From: a virus
Direction: 5' to 3' (one strand)
Length of the DNA: 61,614 bases
Virus record (IMG/VR): IMGVR_UViG_3300021957_006329
Location: 1-61,614 of that record
A program made the position numbers and the translations under genes. Under the pieces are notes generated by a model. The model was not told where the DNA came from and did no database searches. It saw nothing but the letters and a program-made list of their open reading frames with translations. Shown here one piece after another: positions 13,821 to 21,903 of the stretch. Positions within the stretch are counted from its first letter, which is position 1. Every line of letters begins with the position of its first letter.

Positions 13821-16265
13821 ATGAACGTCACTAAACGAAACGGCAAACTTGAGGTATTCAACGAGGACAAGATATTGGCCTGTATCAGGCGCGCTTGTGG
13901 TGAAGATGAAGAGCTAGTGCAGAAAATATATTGGAATATGAAACTCAATTTATATGACGGTGTGAAGACGCGAGAAATTGATGAATCTGTTATAAAGTCA
14001 GCCCGGACATTGATTGAGAAAGACCCCAATTGTAAAAACATTGCTGCAAAATTGTTGTTGTCTACCGTGTACAAAGAGGTGTTTGGTGAGGGAGCGGATA
14101 GTGATGCTTTCAATTTGCAGTACAAAAAAACATTCATAGTCAATTTGAAACGTCTCATAAAAGAAAAAATAGTCAATAAAGAACTGGCTAAATTTGATCT
14201 ACAACGATTGTCTGAAGCGTTAGATATAAACAGAGATCATAATTTTGAATATCTTGGATTACAAACCGTATATGATAGATATCTCATGCATATCAACGAT
14301 ATTAGAATGGAGACCCCACAAGCATTTTGGATGCGAGTTGCCATGGGACTATCACTTAAGGAAGCTCCCGGTACTCGAGAAGACTGGGCGATCAAATTCT
14401 ACAAACAGCTTAGTAGTTTTGATTTCATGTGCAGCACACCCACGCTTTTCAATAGCGGTGGTACATTCAATCAATTGAGTAGCTGCTTCCTAAACACCTT
14501 CGAAGATAGTATCAATGGTATATTCGACGGTTTACACCAAGAAGCATTGAAGAATAAATATGCTGGTGGGTTGGGTATGGATCTCACCAACTTTCGCGCG
14601 TGTAACAGTTACATTAGAGGTACCAATGGTTACACTCAAGGTGCGGTGTATTTTTGGAAGCTGTATGGTGACATGCTCACAGCTGTAAATCAAGGTGGTA
14701 AGCGACGAGGGGCAGGATGCGCATACATGGAAACTTGGCATGCAGATATAGAAGACTTCATTCAATTGAGAAAAAACACCGGGGATGATAGGAAACGTAC
14801 TCATGACATGAACACTGCCAATTGGATTCCGGATCTTTTCATGAAATGTGTACAAAATAATGAACCATGGTTTCTGTTTAGCCCTAACGAAGTTCCGGAG
14901 TTACATGATTTGTGTGGTAAGGAATTTGAGAAGAAGTATAAAGAATATGTGAAGAAAGGTAAACGTGGGGAGTTGAGAATATTCCGCGAAGTAAATGCTA
15001 AAGATCTGTGGAAACGAATGCTCCGGAGCTTGTTTGAAACTGGACATCCATGGATCACATTCAAAGATCCTAGCAATGTTCGTTACAGCAATCAACATAC
15101 TGGTGTGGTACATAGTAGCAATTTATGTACAGAAATATTGTTACATACCAAACCGACCCGGTATCATGAAAACAGTCGCAAAATTAAAGAACATGGAGAA
15201 ACAGCTGTGTGTAACTTGGGTAGTATCAACCTAAAAAACCATTTAAAAGCGGATGGTCATGGGAATGTTACCATAGATTACAAAAAACTTAAAAACACTG
15301 TCTCCTTAGGTCTACGTATGTTAGACAATGTGATAAACATAAACTTTTATCCAACAGAGGAAACAAGGAAGAGTAATCTAACTCACCGACCAGTTGGCAT
15401 GGGTAGCATGGGATGGCATGACATGTACTACGCACTTGATGTAGAATTTGATAGTGATGCAGCAACAAAATTGAGTAGCGATGTATATGAATATATATCG
15501 CATGCTTCAATTGAAGCAAGTTGCGAACTGGCGAAAGAACGTGGCAAGTATGACAGTTACGAGGGTTCATTATGGTCTAAAAATATATTCCCGATGGACA
15601 CATACAAGGATGTTATGAAAACGAGAGAACATCGTGCGATGAGCCGGTCTCGCGGAGATGTTAATTGGGATGCCCTACGCGAGAAAGTGGCAAAGCATGG
15701 CATGAGGAACAGCAACACCATGGCTATCGCGCCAACCGCGACCATATCATCAATCATAGGTGCTAGCCCTAGTATAGAACCTTACTTCAGTGTGTTGTAT
15801 GTTTACAGTACACTGAGCGGGGAATTCACAATGATCAATGAACATTTTGTCAATGATATGAAAAGGTTAGGGAGATGGAATGAAACGTTGGTAGATGAGC
15901 TGAAAAGAACTGATGGTGATGTTTCTAATATCGCAGCTGTACCAAGTGAGATTAAAACTAAATATAAAACTGCATTTCAGCAAGATCAGATGAAAATGAT
16001 TGAACAGGCAGGAGCTCGACAGCGGTGGATCGATCAAGGACAAAGCTTGAATTTATACAATAATGAAACGAGTTTAAAATATTTAAATGACCTATATTTT
16101 CATGCTTGGAACACCGGATTGAAAACTACATATTATCTACGAAACAAAGGCGCTAGTACTATAGAAAAAAGTACGGTATCTAAGGTTAGTGACCCGGACA
16201 CGCCAGAGATTGAAAATATCTCAGCATGTAGTATCACAGATCCCGGGTGTGAGAGTTGTCAATAG
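13821..16265 (+). CDS. nrdA: ribonucleoside-diphosphate reductase, large subunit (class I)
   Basis: 814 aa. An N-terminal ATP-cone domain (about 1-90, starting VTKRNGKLEVFNEDKI) provides allosteric control. The catalytic barrel follows. SSCFL near residue 218, LCTEI and VCNLGSINL supply the active-site cysteines and NLC/CNLGS motifs. TTYYLR carries the adjacent radical-transfer tyrosines, and the tail DPGCESCQ provides the redox Cys pair. With NrdB it reduces ribonucleotides to deoxynucleotides for phage DNA synthesis. TTGAAT and overlapping TATAAT boxes lie upstream, but with non-ideal spacing (15 or 20 nt). The downstream gene overlaps its stop codon. Confidence 0.95.
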   Translation: MNVTKRNGKLEVFNEDKILACIRRACGEDEELVQKIYWNMKLNLYDGVKTREIDESVIKSARTLIEKDPNCKNIAAKLLLSTVYKEVFGEGADSDAFNLQYKKTFIVNLKRLIKEKIVNKELAKFDLQRLSEALDINRDHNFEYLGLQTVYDRYLMHINDIRMETPQAFWMRVAMGLSLKEAPGTREDWAIKFYKQLSSFDFMCSTPTLFNSGGTFNQLSSCFLNTFEDSINGIFDGLHQEALKNKYAGGLGMDLTNFRACNSYIRGTNGYTQGAVYFWKLYGDMLTAVNQGGKRRGAGCAYMETWHADIEDFIQLRKNTGDDRKRTHDMNTANWIPDLFMKCVQNNEPWFLFSPNEVPELHDLCGKEFEKKYKEYVKKGKRGELRIFREVNAKDLWKRMLRSLFETGHPWITFKDPSNVRYSNQHTGVVHSSNLCTEILLHTKPTRYHENSRKIKEHGETAVCNLGSINLKNHLKADGHGNVTIDYKKLKNTVSLGLRMLDNVININFYPTEETRKSNLTHRPVGMGSMGWHDMYYALDVEFDSDAATKLSSDVYEYISHASIEASCELAKERGKYDSYEGSLWSKNIFPMDTYKDVMKTREHRAMSRSRGDVNWDALREKVAKHGMRNSNTMAIAPTATISSIIGASPSIEPYFSVLYVYSTLSGEFTMINEHFVNDMKRLGRWNETLVDELKRTDGDVSNIAAVPSEIKTKYKTAFQQDQMKMIEQAGARQRWIDQGQSLNLYNNETSLKYLNDLYFHAWNTGLKTTYYLRNKGASTIEKSTVSKVSDPDTPEIENISACSITDPGCESCQ

Positions 16266-16933
16266 TGATACCTAAACTACTGATTATTGGTTGGGGTGGC
16301 TCTGCGCAAACATATTTGTTGAGAACATTCAACAAATACACGATTACTAATCATTGGAATGATGTAGATACTGTCAAACACTGCACATATAATTATTTCA
16401 TTAACTATAATGGGTATGGTATCACAAAAGAGTTATTAGATAAAATACCTATAATATATGTATACTGTAATCCAGTAGATGCTATAAACAGCTTTTTCCG
16501 ACGCGGGTTCGCGAAGCAACAACATTACAAGTTGACCTGGGACCAAGGAAATACTCCACGATCTTTGAATTGGAATACCGATAAAGGATATACATATCCA
16601 CAAAAAAGTGACAATATTTTAAACTACATGCTTAGAGTTTCTCGCACCAAGCAGGATATTTTTGGTTTTAAAAATCATCTAGAGCAGTGGCTGTCTGCGA
16701 AGAAACTACTTCCAATGGAACTCGCTGATGTTATAGCGAATAAGGAACAGCTTTCAAACATATTGAATATACCAATAAATATATTCAACGAGATCAAGGT
16801 TAAGCCACGAAATACATATGAACCACTACCGAGTCATATAAATGCATATCATGAATATATGGATATGTATCACAAAGAATATACTGATATTCAGGGCATA
16901 GCTAAAAAACGTTTAACGAAGTTATTAAATTAA
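16265..16933 (+). CDS. divergent P-loop / sulfotransferase-like protein
   Basis: 222 aa from GTG 16265, which overlaps the nrdA stop (TAGTG). The N-terminus LLIIGWGGSAQTYLLRTF resembles a sulfotransferase PAPS loop, and IIYVYCNPVDAINSFFRR resembles the 3'-phosphate motif (RNPxDxxxS...R). The order and spacing fit a small cytosolic sulfotransferase fold, but identity to the five-gene array is low and key Lys/Arg residues are changed. Its place between nrdA and nrdB is odd, since these are normally adjacent or separated by homing genes. The prediction is tentative. Confidence 0.5.
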   Translation: MIPKLLIIGWGGSAQTYLLRTFNKYTITNHWNDVDTVKHCTYNYFINYNGYGITKELLDKIPIIYVYCNPVDAINSFFRRGFAKQQHYKLTWDQGNTPRSLNWNTDKGYTYPQKSDNILNYMLRVSRTKQDIFGFKNHLEQWLSAKKLLPMELADVIANKEQLSNILNIPINIFNEIKVKPRNTYEPLPSHINAYHEYMDMYHKEYTDIQGIAKKRLTKLLN

Positions 16934-16993
16934 TACGTAAAGATGAGAATTTTTAAAATGTACCTCATATTAAAATAATAAATTTTAATTATC

Positions 16994-17001
16994 AATAAAT
17001 A
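16994..17001 (+). promoter_or_regulatory. late promoter box AATAAATA
   Basis: Ends 5 nt before ATG 17007 of nrdB. Confidence 0.6.
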
Positions 17002-17006
17002 ACAAT

Positions 17007-18011
17007 ATGTCAACAAAAACAGGAAAAGTATTAGAGGGAGACTCTGCTGGAGTTAATCAAATTCTCCCACATGTGAATAAATGGGCTTGGGATTTGTACA
17101 AGCAAGGTAAAAACAACAACTGGACTCCTGAGGAAGTTCCCATGACTAAAGATATTCAAAACTGGAAACAGGAGGGAGTAATCAGCGCGGATGAAAAACT
17201 ATTGATCAAAAGATGTTTAGGGTTCTTCGCGGGTAGTGAGAGTCTTGTTGGTAACAACTTGTTCACATTGTTCAAGTATGTGACTGACCCGGAGTGCCGG
17301 CAATACATGGCGAGACAAATGTATGAAGAGTGTTTGCACAATGATACGATAGTTTATATATGTGACAGCTTGGACCTTGATATCGATGAGGTATACCAAG
17401 CATACAATACCATACCTAGCATTAAAGCGAAAGATGATTACTTGATGAGTGTAACCAAAGCGTTGGCTGGTGATATTGATACATCCACTGTAGCTGGTCA
17501 ACGTGAGTTGATCAAAGGAGCATTTATATACTGGATTGTATGTGAAGGTACATTTTTCTTTAGTGGGTTTGCAATGTTACTAGCACTCTCTAAAAAAATA
17601 CCCGGTATATGCGAGCAAATACAATACACTTTAAGAGACGAGAGTATACATATAAAATTTGGAACTACATTGCTGAACATAATTAGAGAGCAATACCCGG
17701 ATGCATGGGATAAAGAACTAGAGATAGAGTTAATTGAAAAATTAAAAGCTGCTGTGGAACTAGAGATCCAATACGCTAAAGATGTGCTACCACGTGGTAT
17801 CTTAGGTTTGAATGCTGACATGTTTGTTGATTACATGCAACACATTGCGAACAGGAGATTGGAAGCATTGAATATGGATTTTAAATATGATAGTGATAAA
17901 AACCCATTCCCATGGTTGAGTGAAACTATCGACCTACAAAAGCAGAAAAATTTCTTCGAAACTAAAGTTACAGATTACCAAAATAGTGGAGCTTTAGACG
18001 ACGATTTCTAA
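17007..18011 (+). CDS. nrdB: ribonucleoside-diphosphate reductase, small subunit (R2c-like)
   Basis: 334 aa, the metal-containing radical subunit that partners NrdA. The ligand motifs are visible: FFAGSESLVGNN with Glu78, EECLH with Glu108 and His111, EGTFFFSGF, and RDESIHIKFG. The residue four after His111, where class Ia enzymes have the radical Tyr, is Ile115, and the first ligand is Glu rather than Asp. Both features match the class Ic (Chlamydia-type, Mn/Fe) group rather than the T4 or E. coli type. The product is the full family length, so it is not a decayed gene. Confidence 0.93.
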   Translation: MSTKTGKVLEGDSAGVNQILPHVNKWAWDLYKQGKNNNWTPEEVPMTKDIQNWKQEGVISADEKLLIKRCLGFFAGSESLVGNNLFTLFKYVTDPECRQYMARQMYEECLHNDTIVYICDSLDLDIDEVYQAYNTIPSIKAKDDYLMSVTKALAGDIDTSTVAGQRELIKGAFIYWIVCEGTFFFSGFAMLLALSKKIPGICEQIQYTLRDESIHIKFGTTLLNIIREQYPDAWDKELEIELIEKLKAAVELEIQYAKDVLPRGILGLNADMFVDYMQHIANRRLEALNMDFKYDSDKNPFPWLSETIDLQKQKNFFETKVTDYQNSGALDDDF

Positions 18012-18016
18012 AAAAA

Positions 18017-18093
18017 TACCCCCATGTTACCTAAATACCAGTAGCTGGGTGCATTATATATGTAACAAAGGGGTGGGTCGCGGGAATTTTTTT
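18017..18093. terminator. structured region between convergent genes, possible bidirectional terminator
   Basis: TGTTAC (18025-18030) pairs with GTAACA (18062-18067). Outside it CCCC can pair with GGGG, and inside it CCAG-TAG-CTGG forms a small hairpin. A run of seven T ends at 18093. It lies between nrdB and the convergent repeat-protein gene. Confidence 0.45.
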
Positions 18094-18811
18094 AATGACC
18101 TCCGTGTGCACCATGGTGAGTTGCTCGATTGTCTTGATGGTTTCTACCATACACATCTGCTGCTGCCCTGGATATTACTTTTTGTAACCGGGGCCAATCT
18201 CCGGAACGAGTGTCACCGTTTGGGTTGCTGTCCAGAATCCCGGCTTCCACTGTACGTCTTTGCAGATCATAATTGAGATCCCTGTTGAACTCTTCCCAAC
18301 TATCTGATCGAAACCCTCCGCTATGACCACCATGCGGTCCATGATATGTACCTCGATCATCTTGATGCGCGCGTCCGTAACAATCTGCGAATGCTCTGGC
18401 TAGTACATCCAACAATCTAGGCCAATCTCCGGAACGAGTGTCTCCATTAGAATTACTGTCAAAAATACCTTCCTCCGCGGTTCTACGTATCAGGCATGTT
18501 TTCATACGATGATAAAAATCATTCCATGATTCTTGTGGGAAGCTAGTCAAGTGAGACGCGATTGGAAGTTGTGGGATGTAAGGTTTCCCATGCGGGCACG
18601 GACTATGGTATGTGCCTCTGTCAGCTGAGTGATTGGGAGCAAATGTATCCGCACTTGCACGTGATATGACTCGATTGAGCCGCGGCCAATCTCCGGAACG
18701 AGTGTCACCGTTTGGGTTGCTATCTAATATACCCTCTTCTACTAATCGATAGTTCAGACGGTCTCCCATATGTCGGTTGAATCCATCCCATGATGTGTCT
18801 GTGAATCCCAT
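18092..18811 (-). CDS. triple-repeat protein (NGDTRSGDWPRL repeats)
   Basis: 239 aa built from three repeats of about 75 residues. Each contains a W-x-x-F-x-x-x-x helix, then EEGI(L/F)DSN, the invariant NGDTRSGDWPRL, and RAxADxxxxxHxxDRGTYH. His-rich Gly linkers separate the last units. At DNA level the first and third repeats share 38 identical bases. I do not recognise the family. The start at 18811 is chosen because a TATAAATA box ends 5 nt upstream; an earlier ATG at 18832 would put that box inside the gene. The late promoter and repeats suggest a virion or surface-binding role, but that is a guess. Confidence 0.7.
   Translation of the reverse strand: MGFTDTSWDGFNRHMGDRLNYRLVEEGILDSNPNGDTRSGDWPRLNRVISRASADTFAPNHSADRGTYHSPCPHGKPYIPQLPIASHLTSFPQESWNDFYHRMKTCLIRRTAEEGIFDSNSNGDTRSGDWPRLLDVLARAFADCYGRAHQDDRGTYHGPHGGHSGGFRSDSWEEFNRDLNYDLQRRTVEAGILDSNPNGDTRSGDWPRLQKVISRAAADVYGRNHQDNRATHHGAHGGH
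18192..18229 (-). repeat. 38-bp repeat inside the triple-repeat gene, copy 1
   Basis: Identical to 18684-18721. It encodes part of the NGDTRSGDWPRL motif. The middle repeat is diverged at the same place. Confidence 0.9.
18684..18721 (-). repeat. 38-bp repeat inside the triple-repeat gene, copy 2
   Basis: Identical to 18192-18229. Confidence 0.9.
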
Positions 18812-18816
18812 TCGTA

Positions 18817-18824
18817 TATTTATA
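18817..18824 (-). promoter_or_regulatory. late promoter TATAAATA (minus)
   Basis: Exact box ending 5 nt before the chosen ATG at 18811. It nearly abuts the divergent plus promoter at 18826. Confidence 0.7.
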
Positions 18825-18825
18825 A

Positions 18826-18854
18826 TTGACATCTCGATTGATCAAGTGTATTAT
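18826..18854 (+). promoter_or_regulatory. sigma70-type promoter, leaderless geometry
   Basis: Consensus TTGACA, a 17-nt spacer and TATTAT, ending 6 nt before ATG 18861. Confidence 0.75.
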
Positions 18855-18860
18855 CATTGA

Positions 18861-19055
18861 ATGAAAAAAATTCATAAACCTACAGAATGGACAATTGATT
18901 TTACTGAAGAAGATTTGAAAGAGTATTATACAAACAAATGGATATGGAAATGGGTCGAACAATTTCATCCGGAAGCGTTTACCAAGGCTAGAGAATATGT
19001 TGAGAAAAATTGGAGCAAAATAAACGTTGAAAAGACCGGTGAAGAGCCTATATAA
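18861..19055 (+). CDS. hypothetical protein (64 aa)
   Basis: Not recognised. It is a small charged protein rich in Trp, Lys and Glu (FTEEDLKEYYTNKWIWKW), all helix, with no membrane segment. It has the best sigma70-type promoter in the window, with +1 predicted at the ATG. Its end overlaps the promoter of the following beta-barrel gene. Confidence 0.65.
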   Translation: MKKIHKPTEWTIDFTEEDLKEYYTNKWIWKWVEQFHPEAFTKAREYVEKNWSKINVEKTGEEPI

Positions 19056-19056
19056 T
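19027..19056 (+). promoter_or_regulatory. sigma70-type promoter, leaderless geometry
   Basis: TTGAAA, an 18-nt spacer and TATAAT, ending 6 nt before ATG 19063. Confidence 0.65.
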
Positions 19057-19062
19057 AACTGT

Positions 19063-19743
19063 ATGAAGACAAATATTGTCAAACTTCTAGCCGTAGTAGC
19101 AACAGCTGCTTTGGCCCTTAGTGTTAACGCCGCAAATAATGCACCCGGAGACTCCTTAGTCACCGGGTCTCTGAGCACAGGTTTTGCTACAGAGAACAAC
19201 TACAGAGGCTCCGACCTGGGTGATGACACCCTTCGCGCCGGAGCTGAAATCCATGGAGGGGTAGCTGGTCTAAACGCCTTTGGTGGTGTTGTGACCACAC
19301 AATCTATAGATGGTGGTGCAGACCAGTATTATATTTCAGCTGGAGTAGCTAGCAAGCTATTCGAACTTGATCTATCCACTGGGTTTTTGCACACTGAAGG
19401 TGTTCCTGGTGAAGCTACTGGTGAATTATTTGCTAGACTCACAGCAAGCAAATTGCTCAACCTATCAGCTATTGTCTATTATGAACTCGATGATGAGCTA
19501 TGGACAACTGAAATTGGAGTGAGCGAGACGTTTGATTTGGATCTAGTGTCCGTGACTGGTCGTGCCTCCGTTGGAAACACAGAAGTTTCTAACAGCAATG
19601 ACAGAACCTACTATGTTGTAGGGGCGGACATCCGGAGAGAATTAGTGTCTGATGTTGATCTGGTTGCTGGTGTGGATTATATCGATGCCGACGATCGCGA
19701 GGACGATACATGTTTCCATGTTGGTTTGCAGGTCAAATTCTAA
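19063..19743 (+). CDS. outer-membrane beta-barrel protein, TorF/porin-like
   Basis: 226 aa. It has a clear signal peptide (KLLAVVATAALALSVNA, cleavage near residue 22). The remaining 200 residues form alternating amphipathic strands with Gly and aromatic residues at strand ends (LSTGFATENNYRGSDLG). The protein ends in Phe (VGLQVKF), the signature recognised by the host BAM assembly machinery. The N-terminal strand pattern resembles the TorF family of putative porins. It would act in the host outer membrane as a porin or by masking a receptor. Its own promoter and a strong terminator make it a single-gene unit. Its GC content is higher than its neighbours, which hints at acquisition from a bacterium. 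Confidence 0.75.
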   Translation: MKTNIVKLLAVVATAALALSVNAANNAPGDSLVTGSLSTGFATENNYRGSDLGDDTLRAGAEIHGGVAGLNAFGGVVTTQSIDGGADQYYISAGVASKLFELDLSTGFLHTEGVPGEATGELFARLTASKLLNLSAIVYYELDDELWTTEIGVSETFDLDLVSVTGRASVGNTEVSNSNDRTYYVVGADIRRELVSDVDLVAGVDYIDADDREDDTCFHVGLQVKF

Positions 19744-19775
19744 TTCTCTAATCTAGTAGTAATAGTAAATGTGTT

Positions 19776-19804
19776 GAGCCCCGGGAGACCGGGGCTCTTT
19801 TTTT
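19776..19804 (+). terminator. intrinsic terminator
   Basis: GAGCCCCGG (19776-19784), loop GAGA, CCGGGGCTC (19789-19797), then seven T. It lies 32 nt after the beta-barrel gene. Confidence 0.93.
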
Positions 19805-19827
19805 GTGATTATATAAACTACCACGAG

Positions 19828-19835
19828 ACTAAATA
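19828..19835 (+). promoter_or_regulatory. late promoter box ACTAAATA
   Basis: Ends 5 nt before ATG 19841. Confidence 0.6.
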
Positions 19836-19840
19836 ACTAT

Positions 19841-20248
19841 ATGAAGCATAAGAGTGTAAAGCCAGTTGTTGGAGAAAGTTTAGAGGTACCTAAATTCAAG
19901 CCTCAAATTCCAGAGTACATGTTGGATGGTATGGATAATCATAACAAATTTCTTCTGGAGCAAATATCGTGCATGAAGCAACAAAACGAGTGGCAGACAG
20001 ACATGGTATATAAAATATACAACTATACAAAGACTATCAATGGTAAGGTTATAGAGCTCGAACATTTCAGACAGCGTCTCAACATGGAGTTGGAACTGGA
20101 TCAAAAATGGGACGAACGACAGAAAGAAACCGCCAAGTGGAAAAAATGGCTGATCTTAGGATTCATCATGTTGGGTTACCCTATATACCTATCCATATTC
20201 AATCACATTGGATTGGCTCGTATATTTGAAAATTTACTCAAACTTTAA
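19841..20248 (+). CDS. hypothetical tail-anchored membrane protein (135 aa)
   Basis: Not recognised. The hydrophilic helical domain (about 1-100) includes a likely coiled coil. One membrane helix follows near the C-terminus (LILGFIMLGYPIYLSIF), with a short amphipathic end. It is the first of four closely spaced genes that each carry a late-type box just before the start; the next encodes a larger membrane protein, so the two may form a complex. Confidence 0.65.
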   Translation: MKHKSVKPVVGESLEVPKFKPQIPEYMLDGMDNHNKFLLEQISCMKQQNEWQTDMVYKIYNYTKTINGKVIELEHFRQRLNMELELDQKWDERQKETAKWKKWLILGFIMLGYPIYLSIFNHIGLARIFENLLKL

Positions 20249-20250
20249 TT

Positions 20251-20258
20251 AATAGATA
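20251..20258 (+). promoter_or_regulatory. weak late-like box AATAGATA
   Basis: Ends 5 nt before ATG 20264. Two changes from the consensus; supported by the spacing only. Confidence 0.35.
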
Positions 20259-20263
20259 TTGAT

Positions 20264-21538
20264 ATGTTAGAACATGCAAATCAGAAACTTTTCATCACGT
20301 TCTTAGGATTAAGCGCGCTGTTCATAGCTGGATGTGCAGCATTTTTTAGTGTTCGAGGCATATCATTATTGTTCGCTGGTAGTATGATACCGGTGGCTAT
20401 CATGGCCACTAGTTTAGAAATCGGTAAACTGATGGCAGCCAGCTTTTTGTACAGACAGTGGAACCGGTGTAAACTGTTGATGAAATTTTATTTATCGTTA
20501 GCTACTGTGCTCTTGATAGGTATAACATCGTTGGGTATATATGGATATTTGAGTGATGCCTTTGACAAAACAATGACCCAGGTTAGTTTGTATGAATCCA
20601 ACATTGTTCAAATAGAAAAACAAAACGTTACATACGAAAAAGAGATCGCTAAGATCGAGGGAGCATCCAATGCTGTTGATGACAAAGCCAATGAGAGTAT
20701 TGAGCAATATCAAAAAATATATGATGACTATGTAGGTGATCAACGCAAAAGGCAAACAGAGTTGCGCAGTCAAATCAAATCACTCGATGATGCAGTTGCA
20801 GCAGTTGAAGCAGAAAAAGGGGGTTTGTTCAGTAACAAAACTAGCAAGTTGAAAGCGCTCAAAGAGTCACAAATCGCGGAACGTGAAGGTATCAACAGAA
20901 GCTTGACCGAAATTGATGGTAATATTGATGTTGAGTACAAGAGATTCTTGAACAAGGTGGAGAAGCTACGAGAAACCACGGAGCAGGTACCAGACAATGT
21001 GGAAGATGTTAACAGTATATATGTTAAGATACGTGAAGGTGAACAGGAGATACTCAAGCTCCGAGAGAGTATCAGAGACACAGACATTGGTAGTTTCAAG
21101 TTTATAGCCAGATCATTTGATATGGAATTGGAAGATGTGGTAAAATGGTTCATTTTGATTATCTGCGCGGTGTTTGACCCGCTTGCTGTTGTATTGATTG
21201 TTGGACTGAACATGATGATTGCAGGTACTTGGGACCGGGTTAGAGTAGAAAAAAAAACTACACAGGTAACCACTACGACAACTACAACTAGTAAACCACC
21301 GGTAAATACAACCACAACAACTGCAACCACCACAACTAGGGATCCTAGCAAGGTACATGTACAATGGCGCGCGGATACTGATCTAGTAAATACGGTGACA
21401 ACAACTCCTCCTCAAGTGATTGAAAAAATAGTTGAAGTAGAAAAAATAGTTGAAGTCCCAGTTGAGAGAGATCATCCGGAAGTACTCAAGTTACGGAACG
21501 AACAACCACTTGAATCTAAAACTAACAAAAATAAATAA
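20264..21538 (+). CDS. multi-pass membrane protein with coiled coil and Thr-rich tail (424 aa)
   Basis: Not recognised. Three membrane helices lie in the first 95 residues (FITFLGLSALFIAGCAAF; LLFAGSMIPVAIMATS; LATVLLIGITSLGIYGYL). A long coiled coil spans about 105-285, followed by a fourth helix (FILIICAVFDPLAVVLIVGL). A Thr-rich, low-complexity linker follows (TTTTTTTSKPPVNTTTTT), then VEKIVEVEKIVEVPVE. The layout, a membrane anchor with a long cytoplasmic stalk, would suit a scaffold at the inner membrane. A long antisense reading frame over it is an artefact of Thr codon runs. Confidence 0.65.
   Translation: MLEHANQKLFITFLGLSALFIAGCAAFFSVRGISLLFAGSMIPVAIMATSLEIGKLMAASFLYRQWNRCKLLMKFYLSLATVLLIGITSLGIYGYLSDAFDKTMTQVSLYESNIVQIEKQNVTYEKEIAKIEGASNAVDDKANESIEQYQKIYDDYVGDQRKRQTELRSQIKSLDDAVAAVEAEKGGLFSNKTSKLKALKESQIAEREGINRSLTEIDGNIDVEYKRFLNKVEKLRETTEQVPDNVEDVNSIYVKIREGEQEILKLRESIRDTDIGSFKFIARSFDMELEDVVKWFILIICAVFDPLAVVLIVGLNMMIAGTWDRVRVEKKTTQVTTTTTTTSKPPVNTTTTTATTTTRDPSKVHVQWRADTDLVNTVTTTPPQVIEKIVEVEKIVEVPVERDHPEVLKLRNEQPLESKTNKNK
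21530..21537 (+). promoter_or_regulatory. late promoter box AATAAATA
   Basis: Overlaps the preceding stop and ends 5 nt before ATG 21543. Confidence 0.55.
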
Positions 21539-21542
21539 CTAC

Positions 21543-21899
21543 ATGAGCAAGGGAAGTAAGCAACGACCAACAGATTTGAAAAAATATACAGAAAATTTTG
21601 AGAAGGTTTTTAATAAAAACACGATGAGTGGTATGGACATTCATATAAATGAAGCCGGGGCAATAGAAATCAACAACGCATCTGGTGAATCCACACGTGA
21701 GAGAAAGATACGGGTCATCAAGGAATATACTGATCAGAACGGTATAGAGATGGTGATAGTTAATGTAGATGATGCACTATCCAACAAGACCATGACCAAA
21801 AACAAACTCAGAGCTCTCAAGCATGAGATTATCAATCAACAAAAAGAAACAATACAAGCGCTAGAATCAATTGAATCTGATAACCAACAAGCTAAATAA
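21543..21899 (+). CDS. hypothetical protein (118 aa)
   Basis: Not recognised. I chose ATG 21543, 5 nt after an AATAAATA box, over a longer frame that overlaps the membrane-protein gene. The product is soluble, with a central beta hairpin (IEINNASGESTRERKIRVIK) and a helical C-terminus rich in Gln and Glu. Third gene of the 19.8-22.3 kb set. Confidence 0.6.
   Translation: MSKGSKQRPTDLKKYTENFEKVFNKNTMSGMDIHINEAGAIEINNASGESTRERKIRVIKEYTDQNGIEMVIVNVDDALSNKTMTKNKLRALKHEIINQQKETIQALESIESDNQQAK
21891..21898 (+). promoter_or_regulatory. late promoter box GCTAAATA
   Basis: Overlaps the stop codon of the preceding gene and ends 5 nt before ATG 21904. Confidence 0.5.
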
Positions 21900-21903
21900 T
21901 TTA

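Noticed and set aside
13769-14176. 135-aa minus-strand frame over the start of nrdA
   Set aside because: Covers the well-supported ATP-cone coding region and the nrdA upstream region; nothing supports translation.
16934-17006. tRNA or other structured RNA in the nrdA-nrdB spacer and other gaps
   Set aside because: The gaps are too short or AT-rich, and no cloverleaf or conserved TPsiC-like sequence was seen.
20770-21351. Long antisense frame (193 aa) on the minus strand
   Set aside because: It lies wholly inside the 424-aa membrane-protein gene and is a by-product of Thr-rich codon runs (poly-Val in the shadow frame); it has no promoter or start signal.
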